From the NCBI RefSeq assembly GCF_029407905.1, contig NC_073646.1, positions 14,960,001 through 15,024,000 on the forward strand: a DNA stretch of 64,000 bases, in the 5' to 3' direction. The stretch comes from Bubalus kerabau (Eukaryota > Chordata > Mammalia > Artiodactyla > Bovidae). Within the stretch, counting starts at the first letter, position 1. The number at the start of each line of letters is the position of its first letter. Below are positions 11,064-22,114 of the stretch, piece after piece. A program made the position numbers and the translations under genes. Below the pieces are notes generated by a model. It was not told where the DNA came from, did no database searches, and worked only from the letters and a program-made list of their open reading frames with translations.

Positions 11064-11733
11064 GGCACAAAGTGAGATCTACATTTCACTTTGAAAGCAA
11101 CACTTTAGAAAAGCCTGAATAGACAGGCATTTTAGCTTGACTTGAATTGTGCTGGCTGATGGCAAGGGACCTCTGCGTCGTCCTTCCCCCTTAAAGTTGG
11201 TGATTATCTGTGGCTGTTCCACTGTCTCTGAGTACTAACACTGCCCCTTAGGCCACCATAAATGGCCTTGAGCTGTTTTGGAGGAAAAACTCCATCTGCT
11301 CCTAGAACGATTTAGACTAGGTCTGCTTGGTGCTCTGGTGATTAAATTCAGGGATCCTTGCCCATGGTTTCATTAACTGCCTGGAGGAGTAAGCCTTCTG
11401 GCCATCTGTCGTCTGCCTTGACGCTGTTATCTCTGCTTGCTCCCCCGACAAAGTCAACCTGAGCCAGGGCGTGTTCAAGCAGTCAGCAGCACTGGATTTG
11501 GAGATGGGACCTGGGTTGAGATCTTGGCTGTGGGACTTTGATTCATTTGGTCCAGTTTTTCCCGAGGTAGGGTACCTGTTGGAATGATTTTAGGTAATAT
11601 TTAGGAAAGCATTAAGAATTTATTTTCATGTCTTTTAAAAAGGAAAAATATTGGTTCTTCTGTTTATGGTGCTGTAAAAATTTTATATTAAAGTTTTCTA
11701 ACGTTAAAAATTAAAAAAATGATACCAATGAAC
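11064..11733. other. Unassigned intronic sequence
   Basis: No repeat family or exon recognised. A/T-rich toward the right end, next to a Bov-tA insertion. Confidence 0.45.
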
Positions 11734-11945
11734 CTGGGCTTCCCAAGTGGCTCAGATGGTAAAGAATCTGCCTGCAATGCAGGGGATGCGAATTCGATCC
11801 CTGGTTGGGAAGATCCTCTGGAGGAGGAAATGGCAACCCACCCCAGTATTCTTGCCTGGAGAATCCCCATGGACAGAGGAGCCTAGCAGGCTACAGTCTA
11901 TAGACTCAAAGAATCGGACACGACTGAAATGACTGAGTACATACG
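11734..11945 (+). mobile_element. Bov-tA SINE
   Basis: Plus-strand Bov-tA: head gggcttcccaagtggctcag, B-box-like attcgatccctggttggg, body, and gactgaaatgactgagtac tail. Confidence 0.9.
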
Positions 11946-12059
11946 CACGCTGTAGCTGCGTTGGAGGGTTACGATTGGTGTGTGTTAGGATTCTTCAACA
12001 GCGGGTTCCCGTAAATACAGACTGACTTAGGTCAGGATGTGTAATGTGGGCCCAGCCGC

Positions 12060-12600
12060 TGGGCCAGCCTCTATTTTGTGGGTTCTATATAGGAATTAAC
12101 TTTATCACTCTTTCTGACACCAAATTTTTGTCAGTCTTACACATCAGTTTTCCCGTTCTCTAACACCAACTGGATATCCAATAATCCAATTACATGCTGA
12201 CCTGGAGTTCAGATCTGATCCCACCACTGAAAGGGCTCCATCCCACATGACAGCCTTCAGATGCCTGTCACAAGTCCCAGGCTACCCACACTTCTGCCCA
12301 GCCAACTACAAATTTGGGGGTTTCTATGACCCTCCCACACATACACACAAGGTTTGATCATTTGCTGGAATGATTCATGGAACTCAGGAAAACATTTTAC
12401 TTACATTTACAGATTTATTATAAAGAGTACAAAAAAATAAGAAAATAAAAGCTACAATTTTGGAAGAGCCAAGTGAAGGAGCTCCATTTGGGCAAAGTGT
12501 AGGGGGAGGGGGTGAGCATGTAGAACTTCCACTCCCTTGTGGGCACACGTTTTCAGCAGATCACTGTGTCCCCCAAACCAGAACCCCCACAAATCTCACT
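12060..12600 (-). mobile_element. Old LTR-like element
   Basis: Diverged LTR-like sequence containing ggaatgattcatggaactc and agatttattataaagagtac. The latter would be a reverse AATAAA region. The family is uncertain (ERVL/MaLR-like) and the borders approximate. Confidence 0.4.
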
Positions 12601-12604
12601 GTTT

Positions 12605-12765
12605 AAGAAGTTTTTTTAATTTATTCTTATTTGGAGAGTAATTGCTTTACAATATTGTGTTGGTTTCTGCCATACAACAGTGTGAATCAGATGTAAGTGT
12701 ACATATGCCAGAGTTTCTATAACTCAATCTGTATCCCACCTCTTCTCTCCAGAGATGGGGGGTGG
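12605..12765 (-). mobile_element. Ruminant L1 3' end, reverse
   Basis: Reverse L1 3' end: tttttttaatttattcttat, then agtaattgctttacaatatt, then gccatacaacagtgtgaatc. Confidence 0.75.
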
Positions 12766-13116
12766 GGATGGAAGCACCCACCTTCTAATCCCGTGTTTGG
12801 TCTTCCTGATTGTTACCCGAAAAACTGAGTTCTCCTCTTGTGGGTGTCAAGCTGAAACCGTGTGGCTCAGATTAAAAGACCAGAAACTCATGGTCTTTTA
12901 ATTGAGATTAGACACCTGGTTTCAGGACTTAATGAAACTCAGGTTCTTAATGTCTCATTGCAGAAAGAATTCAGTGAGAGACAAAATGGTAGGTAAGAAA
13001 AAAAAATGGTAGATAAGAAGGGGATTTATTTAGAGAGAAATACACTTCACAGACAGAGTGTGGGACCTCTTGGAACGCTAGAGGCATCAGGGTACAGGGG
13101 TTGTCAGTTTTTTTAG

Positions 13117-13977
13117 GAGTGCGTAAACGCTGGGCTGGAAGAAGCACAAGCTGGAATCAAGATTGCCGGGAGAAATATCAATAACCTCAGATATGCAGAT
13201 GACACCACCCTTATGGCAGAAAGTGAAGAGGAACTAAAAAGCCTCTTGATGAAAGTGAAAGTGGAGAGTGAAAAAGTTGGCTTAAAGCTCAACATTCAGA
13301 AAACTAAGATCATGGCATCTGGTCCCATCACTTCATGGCAAATAGATGGGGAAACAGTGGAAACAGTGTCAAACTTTATTTTTTGGGGCTCCAAAATCAC
13401 TGCAGATGGTGACTGCAGCCATGAAATTAAAAGACGCTTACTCCTTGGAAGGAAAGTTATGACCAACCTAGATAGCATATTCAAAAGTAGAGACATTACT
13501 TTGCCAACAAAGGTCCGTCTAGTCAAGGCTATGGTTTTTCCTGTGGTCATGTATGGATGTGAGAGTTGGACTGTGAAGAAGGCTGAGTGCCGAAGAATTG
13601 ATGCTTTTGAACTGTGGTGTTGGAGAAGACTCTTGAGAGTCCCTTGGACTGCAAGGAGATCCAACCAGTCCATTCTGAAGGAGATCAGCCCTGGGATTTC
13701 TTTGGAAGGAATGATGCTAAAGCTGAAACTCCAGTACTTTGGCCACCTCATGCGAAGAGTTGACTCATTGGAAAAGACTCTGATGCTGGGAGGGATTGGG
13801 GGCAGGAGGAGAAGGGGACGACAGAGGATGAGATGGCTGGATGGCATCACTGACTCGATGGACGTGAGTCTGAGTGAACTCCGGGAGTTGGTGATGGACA
13901 GGGAGGCCTGGCGTGCTGCGATTCATGGGGTCCCCAAGAGTCGGACACGACTGAGCGACTAAACTGAACTGAACTGA
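13117..13977 (+). pseudogene. BovB LINE ORF2 C-terminal fragment (RT, YADD)
   Basis: 5'-truncated BovB (RTE clade) with an open frame from the left border to a stop at 13960-13962. It starts inside the reverse-transcriptase domain. The catalytic YADD box is encoded at 13192-13203, followed by the conserved thumb/C-terminal region, which includes WTVKKAECRRIDAFELWCWR. The first in-frame ATG (13213) lies after the catalytic box, and the endonuclease and most of the RT domain are absent, so it cannot act alone. The frame of about 280 codons without a stop suggests one of the younger copies here. The tail ends gactaaactgaactgaactg. It lies inside an LTR, directly before a second BovB piece. Confidence 0.9.
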
Positions 13978-14281
13978 AAGTCCTAAAGCAAATCAACCCT
14001 GAATATTCATTGGAAGGACTGATGCTGAAACTGAAACTCCAATACTTGGGTCACCTGATGCGAAGAGCTGACTCATTGGAAAAGACCCTGATGCTGGGAA
14101 AGATTGAAGGCAGGAGGAGAAGGGGATGACAGAGGATGAGATGGTTGAAAGGCATCACCGAGTCAATGGACCTGAGTTTGAGCAAACTCTGAGAGATAGT
14201 GAAGGACAGGGAAGCCTGATGTGCTGCAGTCCATAGGGTGGCAAAGAGTCTGACAAGACTTAGCGATTAAACAGCAACAAC
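13978..14281 (+). mobile_element. BovB 3' fragment
   Basis: A second, more diverged BovB 3' end in the same orientation, abutting the tail of the previous one. It runs from about tcctaaagcaaatcaaccct to gcgattaaacagcaacaac. Its frame carries stops. Confidence 0.87.
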
Positions 14282-14579
14282 TTCATAGACGAATTAGTGG
14301 GAGGGGTACTCCAGCTATTTGGGGGAAGGTGTGGGGATTTCCAGGAACTGGGCCACTGCCCACTTTTTGTTCAGCCTTGGAACTGTCATGGCATCTGCGG
14401 GAATGTCATTTATAAAATAGCTTGCTGATGTGTTACAATGAGTGTGTACTGAGGCTCAAGGACTGGTGGAAGTTGAATTTTTTCTGCCATCTTGGATCTA
14501 ATTAGTTCTACCCACTTACTGTCGTGTCCAATGGCTATGTCATTCTTTTAAATGTTGTGTCCAGCCCCCTTCCCTCCTG

Positions 14580-15140
14580 TTTCAAAGCCAAAAAAAACCA
14601 CAACCAAGCCAAAGATTGGGAGATGGAAGGATTTATTACTTTCAGCAAGTAAGGAGAACATTGGGGAACATTGGGGATCATTCCCAAAGCAGTATCTCCC
14701 TGAACAGCAAAACTGGGGACATTTTAAGCTGAGGGCACATGCATGTTTCATGAAGGGGAGAGTCCAAGCTTTAGTTGATACTGAAGTCATGAGGATTAGA
14801 AAAGATCAACATCATTATCCCTTAGGTTCCAGTAGATCTGGTGGTTGATTGTATCAGGCTAATCTTTACCACTGAAACAGAACTGGGTGTCTTTTCTCTT
14901 GCCTGATGACGGCCATTTGTGTCTGCATTCTTTTGTTGCCTTAAGATCATTAATTACTGAGACCTGTTTAAGGACAAGCATTGTGGCCAGGCTTAGATCA
15001 CGAAATGGCTTTAGTCAAAAACGGCTTCTCTTCTGTCAAGAAAACCATGCTTGGTTCTCTTTTTCCGGGGTGCCCCCTACCCTATCTGCTTACGTGGTGA
15101 CTAGCCCCAACCTGAAGCTACCTAGGGGCCCCCCCTGAGT
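14580..15140 (-). mobile_element. ERV LTR, family G copy 1
   Basis: LTR in reverse orientation. Shared landmarks with the copy at 57190-59215 are caaccaagccaaagat, ggatttattactttcagc, tcccaaagcagta, catgcttggttctctttt, and the segment from aagcattgtggccaggctta to gatcac. Reverse AATAAA is seen in ggatttatta. No internal retroviral genes. Confidence 0.65.
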
Positions 15141-15141
15141 C

Positions 15142-15205
15142 ATGCTGGCATAAACTCAGAAACTCAGGTGTTTATGCCAGCATAATAATCAAAGGAGATT
15201 ATTAT
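15142..15205. repeat. Two adjacent perfect hairpins
   Basis: The first is a perfect 14-bp stem: atgctggcataaac at 15142-15155 pairs with gtttatgccagcat at 15170-15183, with a 14-base loop. The second follows directly: ataataatc at 15182-15190 pairs with gattattat at 15197-15205, with a 6-base loop. They lie at the right edge of an LTR. No function is known to me. Confidence 0.85.
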
Positions 15206-15397
15206 GAATATTATTATGAATAACACATCACTCAGGAAATTCTAAGAGTTTTTAGGGAGGAGTTCTGTGCCAGGAAGCAGGAACAAAGACCAAATATATA
15301 ATTTTTATTATACCACACTTGTTTTCCTCAGAACGAATTACCTCCTAGGGATTTGTTGGTGAAAAGTGAATGAGCTAAGCCATATAGAGTAGTTATC

Positions 15398-15535
15398 ATG
15401 GGAATTCTCTGGCAGTGCAGTGCTAAGGACTTGGCGTTTTCACTGCCCTGTTCCAGGTTTGATCCCTGGTCAGGGAACTAAGATCCCATAAGCCACTCAG
15501 CATGGCCAAAAAAAGTAAAAATAAAATTTAAAAAA
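15398..15535 (+). mobile_element. CHR-2 SINE
   Basis: Plus-strand CHR-2: gggaattctctggcagtgca, then tttgatccctggtcagggaa, then an A-rich end after atggccaaaaaaag. Confidence 0.8.
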
Positions 15536-16112
15536 TTTAAGAAATTGTCATAGTGCCTAATGTATAGTAATTATTCAGTGAATATTAGCCATGGTACCAC
15601 TGCAAATACGAAGTAGTGGGAAAAAAAAGTCAGCTGAATGTGTTCCTAAGAAGCCATGAGAGTCTTTTATTATGCTTTTAAAATAAAAATTAAGTAAAAA
15701 TTGGAAATAAAGGAAGGAGGTCGAGCAAGCATGTTCTTTCCGTGTCATCCTGGGACACTGTTTAACAATGTGCCCAAGTATTAATATTATTTAATCATCT
15801 GGGAGGGTGTCTGTACTTGACTGGGTTATTATTTACTATTTGATTAGAGCACTGACACTATGAAATTACATGCTGACATGTAGATTTTGTCCATTCCAAA
15901 GGGTAACCCTAAAGGTGATGGTTTCGTTGCCCTAGAGGCTGTTAACCAGCTGTCTATCTAACCTAGCCATCTTATTCTAAGATTCTTATTAAAGAGTACC
16001 CAGAAGTCCAGTTCCTTAAATGCTCTGGGAATGAGCTTTACCGTCTTACTGGTTTCCTCTTTAATGGGTTAAATACGTTTTTGACAAGTGTTCATTCTGT
16101 ATGTGTATGAGT
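15536..16112. other. AT-rich unassigned intronic sequence
   Basis: No repeat recognised. AT-rich with several TAAT cores (for example near 15545-15560 and 15781-15797) and little visible degradation. A possible conserved non-coding element, which needs an alignment. Confidence 0.4.
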
Positions 16113-16344
16113 CTTGGGCTTCCCAGGTGGCACTATTGATAAAGAACCTGCCTGCCAGTACAGGAGACATGAGAGACACTGGTTTGATGGTTGGATCGGG
16201 AAGATCCCCTGGAGGGGGCATGGCAACCCACTCCAGTATTCGTGCCTGGAGAACCCCATGGGCACAGGAGCCTGGCTGGCTACAGTCCATAGGGTTGCAA
16301 AGAGTTGGACACAACTGAAGTGATTTAGCCTGCATGCATGCACG
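16113..16344 (+). mobile_element. Bov-tA SINE
   Basis: Plus-strand Bov-tA of the type with a head like gggcttcccaggtggcacta, a body with actccagtattcgtgcctgg, and a gaagtgatttagcctgc tail. Confidence 0.9.
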
Positions 16345-16469
16345 AGTCACATGTTTACACTGAAACCATATTTATATGGAAACCATATTTCAGCATGGTC
16401 CTCATCAAGCCAGGACCCGAGTTCCCTGGACCTGTAATTGAGTTCAACCAGCATTCAGAGAGAACATCC

Positions 16470-16612
16470 TTTTTTTTTTTTTTAATTAATTTATTTGGCT
16501 CTGTTGGGTCTTAGTTGTGGCACGTGGGATCTTCATTACGTAGTGAGGAATTTTTTGACTCAGCAGACCGACTCTCTAGCTGTGGCGCATGGGCTCAGTT
16601 GCTCCACGGTCA
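16470..16612 (-). mobile_element. CHR-1-type SINE, reverse
   Basis: Poly-T followed by aattaatttatttggctctg, ttgggtcttagttgtggcac, and a degraded gctgtggcgcatgggctcag. Reverse orientation and truncated. Confidence 0.7.
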
Positions 16613-16720
16613 CAGAGGACATTCTGTGTGCCAGGCACCGTGCTGAGCACCGCAGGGAAGACAAAAGTGGGTAGGACTGGTCCCTGGAGTCAAGGATTTC
16701 ATACTTTCATATATGTTAGC
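16613..16720 (+). mobile_element. L2/MIR-like fragment
   Basis: Contains ctgtgtgccaggcaccgtgc and a following gggaagacaaaagtggg block, as in the old L2-type 3' region. Confidence 0.45.
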
Positions 16721-17685
16721 TGCTCCCTAGGCCAGGACATCGCGTTGAACATAAACAGTTTTGTAGCTCGCTCGTATCAGATGAGGCCGTTTTAAGACTC
16801 AGACAGGTCAAGACCAAAACAAGACAGCTTCACAAGTGCGTCTGAGAATGAATAGGACTGGAACATTGTCCAAACTATAAAAAATGACCAAGCATCTCCA
16901 TAACCTGGGCTCATCTCAGTGACTGCAGCTGCTTCTTTACCAATTGAAGCTTTAGTCTCATGGTTCTTCTCACTTTGGTATAAGGATTGTTAAGATACCC
17001 TATCAAGATATAAGAATTCCCCCACTTGCTGATGACATCCAATCCTGAGTAAATGCCACTTCCTTTAAACCAGCCTCCAAAGCACCTAACACAAGCCCAA
17101 ATCTTATCCTAAGTCTTTCCTAACACCTCTTACTGGTGTCTTTTTGTAACTGAATTAAGGGGCAAACTATCCAGGTATCCACAGAAGGTGTTACAGACTC
17201 ACTAAAGTGACCTAAGATGAGAAAGTTGTCCCCATCAGCACTTCCCTCAGAGGCAGGAGCCACTTCGGAGAGAAGCTTGTTGCAGTTCCAGCTCTTGGTT
17301 GCAAACTCAAGCACAGAAAAGGATATACTGGAAGGCTTAGGGTGGCATAGGGTGGGGAAGGGGCTCACAGAACCAAAGGGAATCTAGAAAATGGGTCAGA
17401 ACCCAAAGAGCTCCAGAGGCTGGCCACAGGACCAGTCTGGCCAGAATGCCACCTCCACTGTTCCTGGATTTCTCAGATCCAGCCTCACCATCCTTTCTTC
17501 TCTGTGTCATTTGTCCAGTGGTCTTGGGCAGCATCTTCTGGTTGGCTGAGTGTGAAGAAGGAGTGCTTCCTTTTTCAGTTTCTGCAATGAGCACTAACAC
17601 AATGAAGAGTTCCCCTAAAACTAGAGTTTGGATATTGAACAACCAAAAATTCCAGCTTTTGTCCATTGGAAGAGCGAGACTCCCC
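16721..17685. other. Unassigned intronic sequence
   Basis: No exon recognised. The minus strand at 17337-17717 has a 126-codon open frame with a hydrophobic stretch but no family match I can support. The region lies next to a reverse LTR and could hold degraded ERV sequence. Confidence 0.4.
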
Positions 17686-17689
17686 GCCC

Positions 17690-18455
17690 GTGGGTAGTAA
17701 AGCCAGTCTACTGACACAGGTCATGGTGAAGGAAAGTAGCATTTATTGCAGGCACCAAGCAAGGTGTCCAGAGCAGCTAGTGCTTAAAAGACCTGAATGC
17801 CCCAAGGGCTTTCTGGAAAAGGTTATTAAAGACAGGGTGAGGGAGGGCAGCTGTGGGGTATGTGGTCAGCTTGTGGACATTCTTCTGATTGGTTGGTGGT
17901 GAGGTAATCAGGAGTCAACATCATCAACTTTCTGGTTTCAACTGGTCTGAGAAATCTACAGGCTTGTGGGCAGCAAGCAGTTAACTTCTTCCACCTGGTG
18001 GAGGATTCAATATCTGCAAAACAGCTCAAGGGTATGGCTCAGAATATTATCTGTATATAGTTCAAGAGAAGGAACTAAAACTTCTTGACTTTGTTTAATG
18101 GTTAAACTATTATTATTTTATCCTGCTTGTTTTCCTTTGTTTCTGCATTTTTGCACTTATCTGATTAAATTTATTCTTCAGGATTTGTGGAAGGCCTAGG
18201 GGGCTAAAGTTTTACTTTATCCAAGAGTCAGGTAGAGGGACTTCCCTACGAGTCCACTGGTTAAGAATCTGCTTTTCAATGCAGGGTATGTGGGTTCAAT
18301 CCCTGGTTGCGGAACTAAGATCCTATATCCTGCAGGGCAACTAAGCCCATGAGGCACAGTGAAGACCCAGCACAGCCAAAAAGAAAAAAAAAAAAAAAAA
18401 AGAGTCAGGTGGTCTGTTTTGGAATGGCTTCTTAGGGTCCTGCTCAGTTACAACC
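17690..18455 (-). mobile_element. ERV LTR, family B copy 1, split by CHR-2
   Basis: Reverse LTR shared with the copy at 44715-45194. Landmarks are gtaaagcc, agcatttattgcagg, gtccagagcagctagtgct and ctgctcagttacaa. The reverse polyadenylation signal is in gcatttattgc. A CHR-2 SINE at 18234-18399 interrupts it. No internal genes. Confidence 0.75.
18234..18399 (+). mobile_element. CHR-2 SINE inside LTR
   Basis: Plus-strand CHR-2 with a long A tail. The exact 11-bp duplication aagagtcaggt lies at 18223-18233 and 18400-18410. Confidence 0.92.
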
Positions 18456-18566
18456 CAAAGAGTCATCTGTGAGTCAAGTAGATGGTCTGTAAACAGCCTT
18501 CAAAATAGTGAGTCATGCTGTCTATAGGATTTTTGTATTCTTGAAGAGGGTTGTGCTGTATTTCTT

Positions 18567-18750
18567 GGGGCTTCCCTTGTGGCTCAGCTGGTAGAGAATC
18601 TGCCTGCAATGCGGGAGACCCCAGTTCAATTCCTGGGTCGGAAAGATCCCCTGGAGAAGGGAAAGGCTACCCACTCCAATATTCTAGCCTAGAGAATTCC
18701 ATGGACTGTATTAGTCTGTGGAGTCAGACACCACTGAGTGACTTTCACTT
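18567..18750 (+). mobile_element. Bov-tA SINE
   Basis: Plus-strand Bov-tA: head gggcttcccttgtggctcag, ending ctgagtgactttcactt. Its last 11 bases were duplicated when the following BovB inserted. Confidence 0.9.
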
Positions 18751-19204
18751 CAGTTCAGTTCAGTTCAGTCGCTCAGTCGTGTCCGACTCTTTGCTACCCC
18801 ATGAACTGCAGCACGCCAGGCCTCCCTGTCCATCACCAACTCCCGGAGTTTACCCAAACTCATGTCCATTGAGCTGGTGATGCCATCCAACCATCTCATC
18901 CTCTGTCGTCCCCTTCTCCTCTGCCCTCAATCTTCCCCAACATCAGGGTCTTTTTAGATGAGTCAGCTCTTCGCATCAGGTGGCCAAAATATTGGCATTT
19001 CAGCTTCAACATCAGTCCTTCCAATGAACACCCAGGACTGATCTCCTTTAGGATGGACTAGTTGGATCTCCTTGTAGTCCAAGGGACTCTCAAGAGTCTT
19101 CTCCAACACCACAGTTCAAAAGCATCAATTCTTCTGCCCTCAGCTTTCTTTATAGTCCAACTCTCTCATCCATACATGACTACTGGAAAAGCCATAGCCT
19201 TGAC
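18751..19204 (-). mobile_element. BovB 3' fragment at SINE tail
   Basis: Minus-strand BovB, starting with the cagttcagttcagttcag tail and ending near gaaaagccatagcc. The exact 11-bp duplication gactttcactt lies at 18740-18750 and 19205-19215, placing the insertion at the end of the preceding Bov-tA. Confidence 0.92.
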
Positions 19205-19454
19205 GACTTTCACTTAATAACTTACTAAAATGCTGAATTTCTTAGAACAATAAAGGACAGGCTTCTCACTGCCTTAACATGAGCACCCAGGTGGCACTAC
19301 TTAACACTGGCACCCTGGCTTCACCATCTAACTGGCTGTGTGATTCTGGTTGAGCCACTTTAAACTCTAGAAGCTACAGGATCTTCATCTATAAAAGAGA
19401 TGGTCTCATAGTATCCACCTTGAAGAGTTATTATAACCCATCTAAGAATTAACT

Positions 19455-19712
19455 GAGTTAACTCCAATACTTTGGCCACCTGATGTGAAGAGCTGACTCA
19501 TTTGAAAAGACCCTGATGCTGGGAAAGATTGAGGGCAGGAGGAGAAGGGGACAACAGAGGATGAGATGGTTGGATGGCATCACCGACTCAATGGACATGG
19601 GTTTGGGTGAACTCTGGGAGTTGGTGATGGACAGGGAGGGCTGGCGTGCTGCGGTTCCTGGGGTCGCAATGAGTCAGACGTGACTGAGCGACTGAACTGA
19701 ACTGAACTGAAT
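19455..19712 (+). mobile_element. BovB 3' fragment
   Basis: Plus-strand BovB 3' end: ctccaatactttggccacct to gcgactgaactgaactgaac. Confidence 0.88.
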
Positions 19713-19783
19713 TTGTATAAAGCATTTAACACACGCCCATCACACAGTAAATTCTGAATAAATGGTAGCTAAAATCATCATTG

Positions 19784-19985
19784 GCTTCCCTGGTGGCTCA
19801 GGAAATCCATCTGCCAATGCAGGAGACCCAGGTTCGATCCCTGGGTTGGGAAGACCCCCCTGGGGAAGAGCATGGCAGCCCACTCCAGTATTCTTGCCTG
19901 GAGAATTTCATGGTCAGAGGAACCTGGCAGGCTACAGTCCAGGGGATCGCAAAGAGTCATACTCGACTGAGCACCTGAGCACCAG
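19784..19985 (+). mobile_element. Bov-tA SINE
   Basis: Plus-strand Bov-tA: ggcttccctggtggctcagg, gttcgatccctgggttggg and a gactgagcacctgagcacc tail. Confidence 0.88.
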
Positions 19986-20057
19986 CTAATTATACCCCCA
20001 CTCTGTCCTGGCTTTGGAGGATCCAGCAGAGGAAACCTGCAGTTTCTTTGTTGTTGC

Positions 20058-20505
20058 TGTTTTTTTAATTTATTTATTTTAATTGGAGGCTAATTACTTT
20101 AAAATATTGTAGTGGTTTTGCCATACATTGACATGAATCAGCCATGGGTGTACATATGTTCCGCATCCTAAACCCCCCTCCCACCTCCCTCCCTATCCCA
20201 CCCCTCTGGGTCATCCCAGTGCACCAGCCCCGAGCACCCTGTCTCTTGCATCAAACCTGGACTGGCAATCTGTTTCACATATGATAATATACATGTTTCA
20301 ATGCTATTCTCTCAAATCATCCTATCCTCGCCTTCTCCCACAGAGTCCAAAAGACTGTTCTTTACATCTGTGTCTCTTTTGGTGTCTCGCATATAGGGTT
20401 ATTGTCACCATCTTTCTAAATTCCATATATATGCATTAGTATACTGTATTGGTGTTTTTCTTTCTGACTTACTTCACTCTGTATAGTAGGCTCCAGTTTC
20501 AAACC
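20058..20505 (-). mobile_element. Ruminant L1 3' end, reverse
   Basis: Reverse L1 3' end with poly-T, ggaggctaattactttaaaa, gccatacattgacatgaatc, the C-rich tract cctcccacctccctcccta, and tgacttacttcactctgtat at the far side. Confidence 0.85.
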
Positions 20506-20975
20506 CTGGGATCCTGCTTCCATAGAAAGGAGGCCACTAATCACTGGTGCTGAACAAACGTGAGAGTCATTTAAATGTTAATTTGCTTACCCTCAAAAGC
20601 AGATCTCTTCTGATAGTACCAAGTATCCAAGGGAAATTGTGGGTGGTGGTTGTAGCTAACCCAGGGCTTATAGAGGGGTGCTGGGTGTTTTCATAGGAGG
20701 AGCAGAGCTAAGCTAAGAGGATGGACAGTGTGGCCAAAGCCATAGGCTACTTTTCAGGCAGGGAGACTTTCCCAGGGCTTGGGGTTAACAAATTGTGTTT
20801 CTAAGCGTTTCTTCCTTCAGTTGTTAGATACTCCGAGGAAAGGAATGACAGCTTTAGGACTCCTGTATAGGAGGGGCTTCGGGCCACCGATCACAAGGAA
20901 GAATCAGGGGATTTATCTGAAGGCTGCATTTGCAATAGCAGACCCACAGTTTTTTATTGATTGGTGGTAGAGCTC
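20506..20975. other. Unassigned intronic sequence
   Basis: Between an L1 end and a Bov-tA. No feature recognised. Confidence 0.4.
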
Positions 20976-21187
20976 AGTGGGGCATCCCAGGTGGCCCCAT
21001 GGTGAAGAATCTGCCTGCCACACAGGAGACGCAGGTTTGTGGGTCGGGAAGATCCTCTGGAGAAGAAAATGGCAACCCACTCCACTATTCTTGCCTGGGA
21101 AATCCCATGGACAGAGAAGCCTGGTGGCCTACAGTCCATGGGATTGCAAAGAGTCAGACACAACTTAGCAACCAAACAGCAACAAGA
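20976..21187 (+). mobile_element. Bov-tA SINE
   Basis: Plus-strand Bov-tA: gtggggcatcccaggtggcc head and an aaccaaacagcaacaag tail. Confidence 0.87.
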
Positions 21188-21534
21188 GATCAGTAAAAAG
21201 TGCATGATTTTCTCCCAAGTTGTTTTTTTTTTTTTAAAACTTGGACTTTATATAAAACTGGGGAAAAGGTTGATGCCCATCTCAAAAACATTTTGATGTT
21301 TATTTACTTTGGTGTGCTTTTTCAAAAACATTTAAAATATTGAAGTGGATTTGAGGGCTAATGGAAATTATGGGGTGAGGCTAAAGCCGTCCCCCAAGAA
21401 AATCCACATCTTGGAACAGACAGTGGTTGAAAGTATTTTTAAAGGCTCCTGACAGCAAGGCTGGGGCAGAGGATGGGGGTACCGGGGTAGAAGGGGACAA
21501 CCTGGTTTATCAGGGTCACATTTCTAACCAGCTT
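21188..21534. other. Unassigned intronic sequence
   Basis: Contains a poly-T tract near 21222-21234. No other feature recognised. Confidence 0.4.
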
Positions 21535-21745
21535 GTGATAGTGTGATTGTCAGGGCTCTGGAGTCAGATTGTCTTTTTTCAAATCTTGCCTTCATCCCTT
21601 GCCAGCTGTGTGATCTTGGGTGATGTAGGTAACCTCTCTGAGCCTTCTGTAAAGTTGAGAATGATCATACCTGCCCTATAGATGGTGAGGATTTAAAAAG
21701 ATGGGTCTAGACCCTGTTGCTGACTCCTGGGAAGTGCTCAAATGC
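21535..21745 (-). mobile_element. MIR SINE, reverse
   Basis: Reverse MIR: gtgtgatcttgggtgatgta, taacctctctgagccttctg and gggaagtgctcaaat. Confidence 0.75.
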
Positions 21746-22114
21746 AGATGAACTTGGAAGCTGGGAGGGAAGGTTTAGGGGAGAAGACGTGGTCGCTTCT
21801 GGCAGGAACTCAGCAGCGATCAGACAATGGAAGGCACAGGAGGCCCAAATGCTGAGAGCTCAGAATAGAAACTGTATTGATAGCAGAATGCAAAGCAAGA
21901 TCACTTGAAATCCGGATGTTTAATTGGATTTCTCTGGAGAGTGACTCACCGCCATTGATAGATGCTCTCGCTCTTGTGGGGTCTCTATCATGGGATTTGA
22001 GAATTTTCCATCTGCACTGGCAGCCCCAAGGCCCTGCTTCAGTAAAGATCCTGGACGGTGTGTACTCCTCCATGTCCACCCACCAGCTTGCCTTCCTCTC
22101 TTCATCATGGATTT
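21746..22114. other. Unassigned intronic sequence
   Basis: No repeat recognised. Around 21890-22030 the sequence looks little degraded and includes AP-1-like gtgactcacc. This is only a visual impression. Confidence 0.4.

Larger units (their letters stand above)
12815..14575 (-). mobile_element. ERV LTR, reverse, split by BovB
   Basis: LTR sequence at about 12815-13116 and 14282-14575. The left part has gggatttatttagagagaaa, a reverse polyadenylation region. The right part has tttataaaatagcttgctga and gccatcttggatctaattag. About 1.16 kb of BovB sequence interrupts it. No gag, pol or env frame is present. The exact ends and family name are not assigned. Confidence 0.55.

Noticed and set aside
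17337..17717. Minus-strand 126-codon frame with a hydrophobic segment, suggestive of an envelope start
   Set aside because: It lies on the wrong side of the neighbouring reverse LTR for env, has no recognisable family residues, and the frame overlaps the LTR edge.
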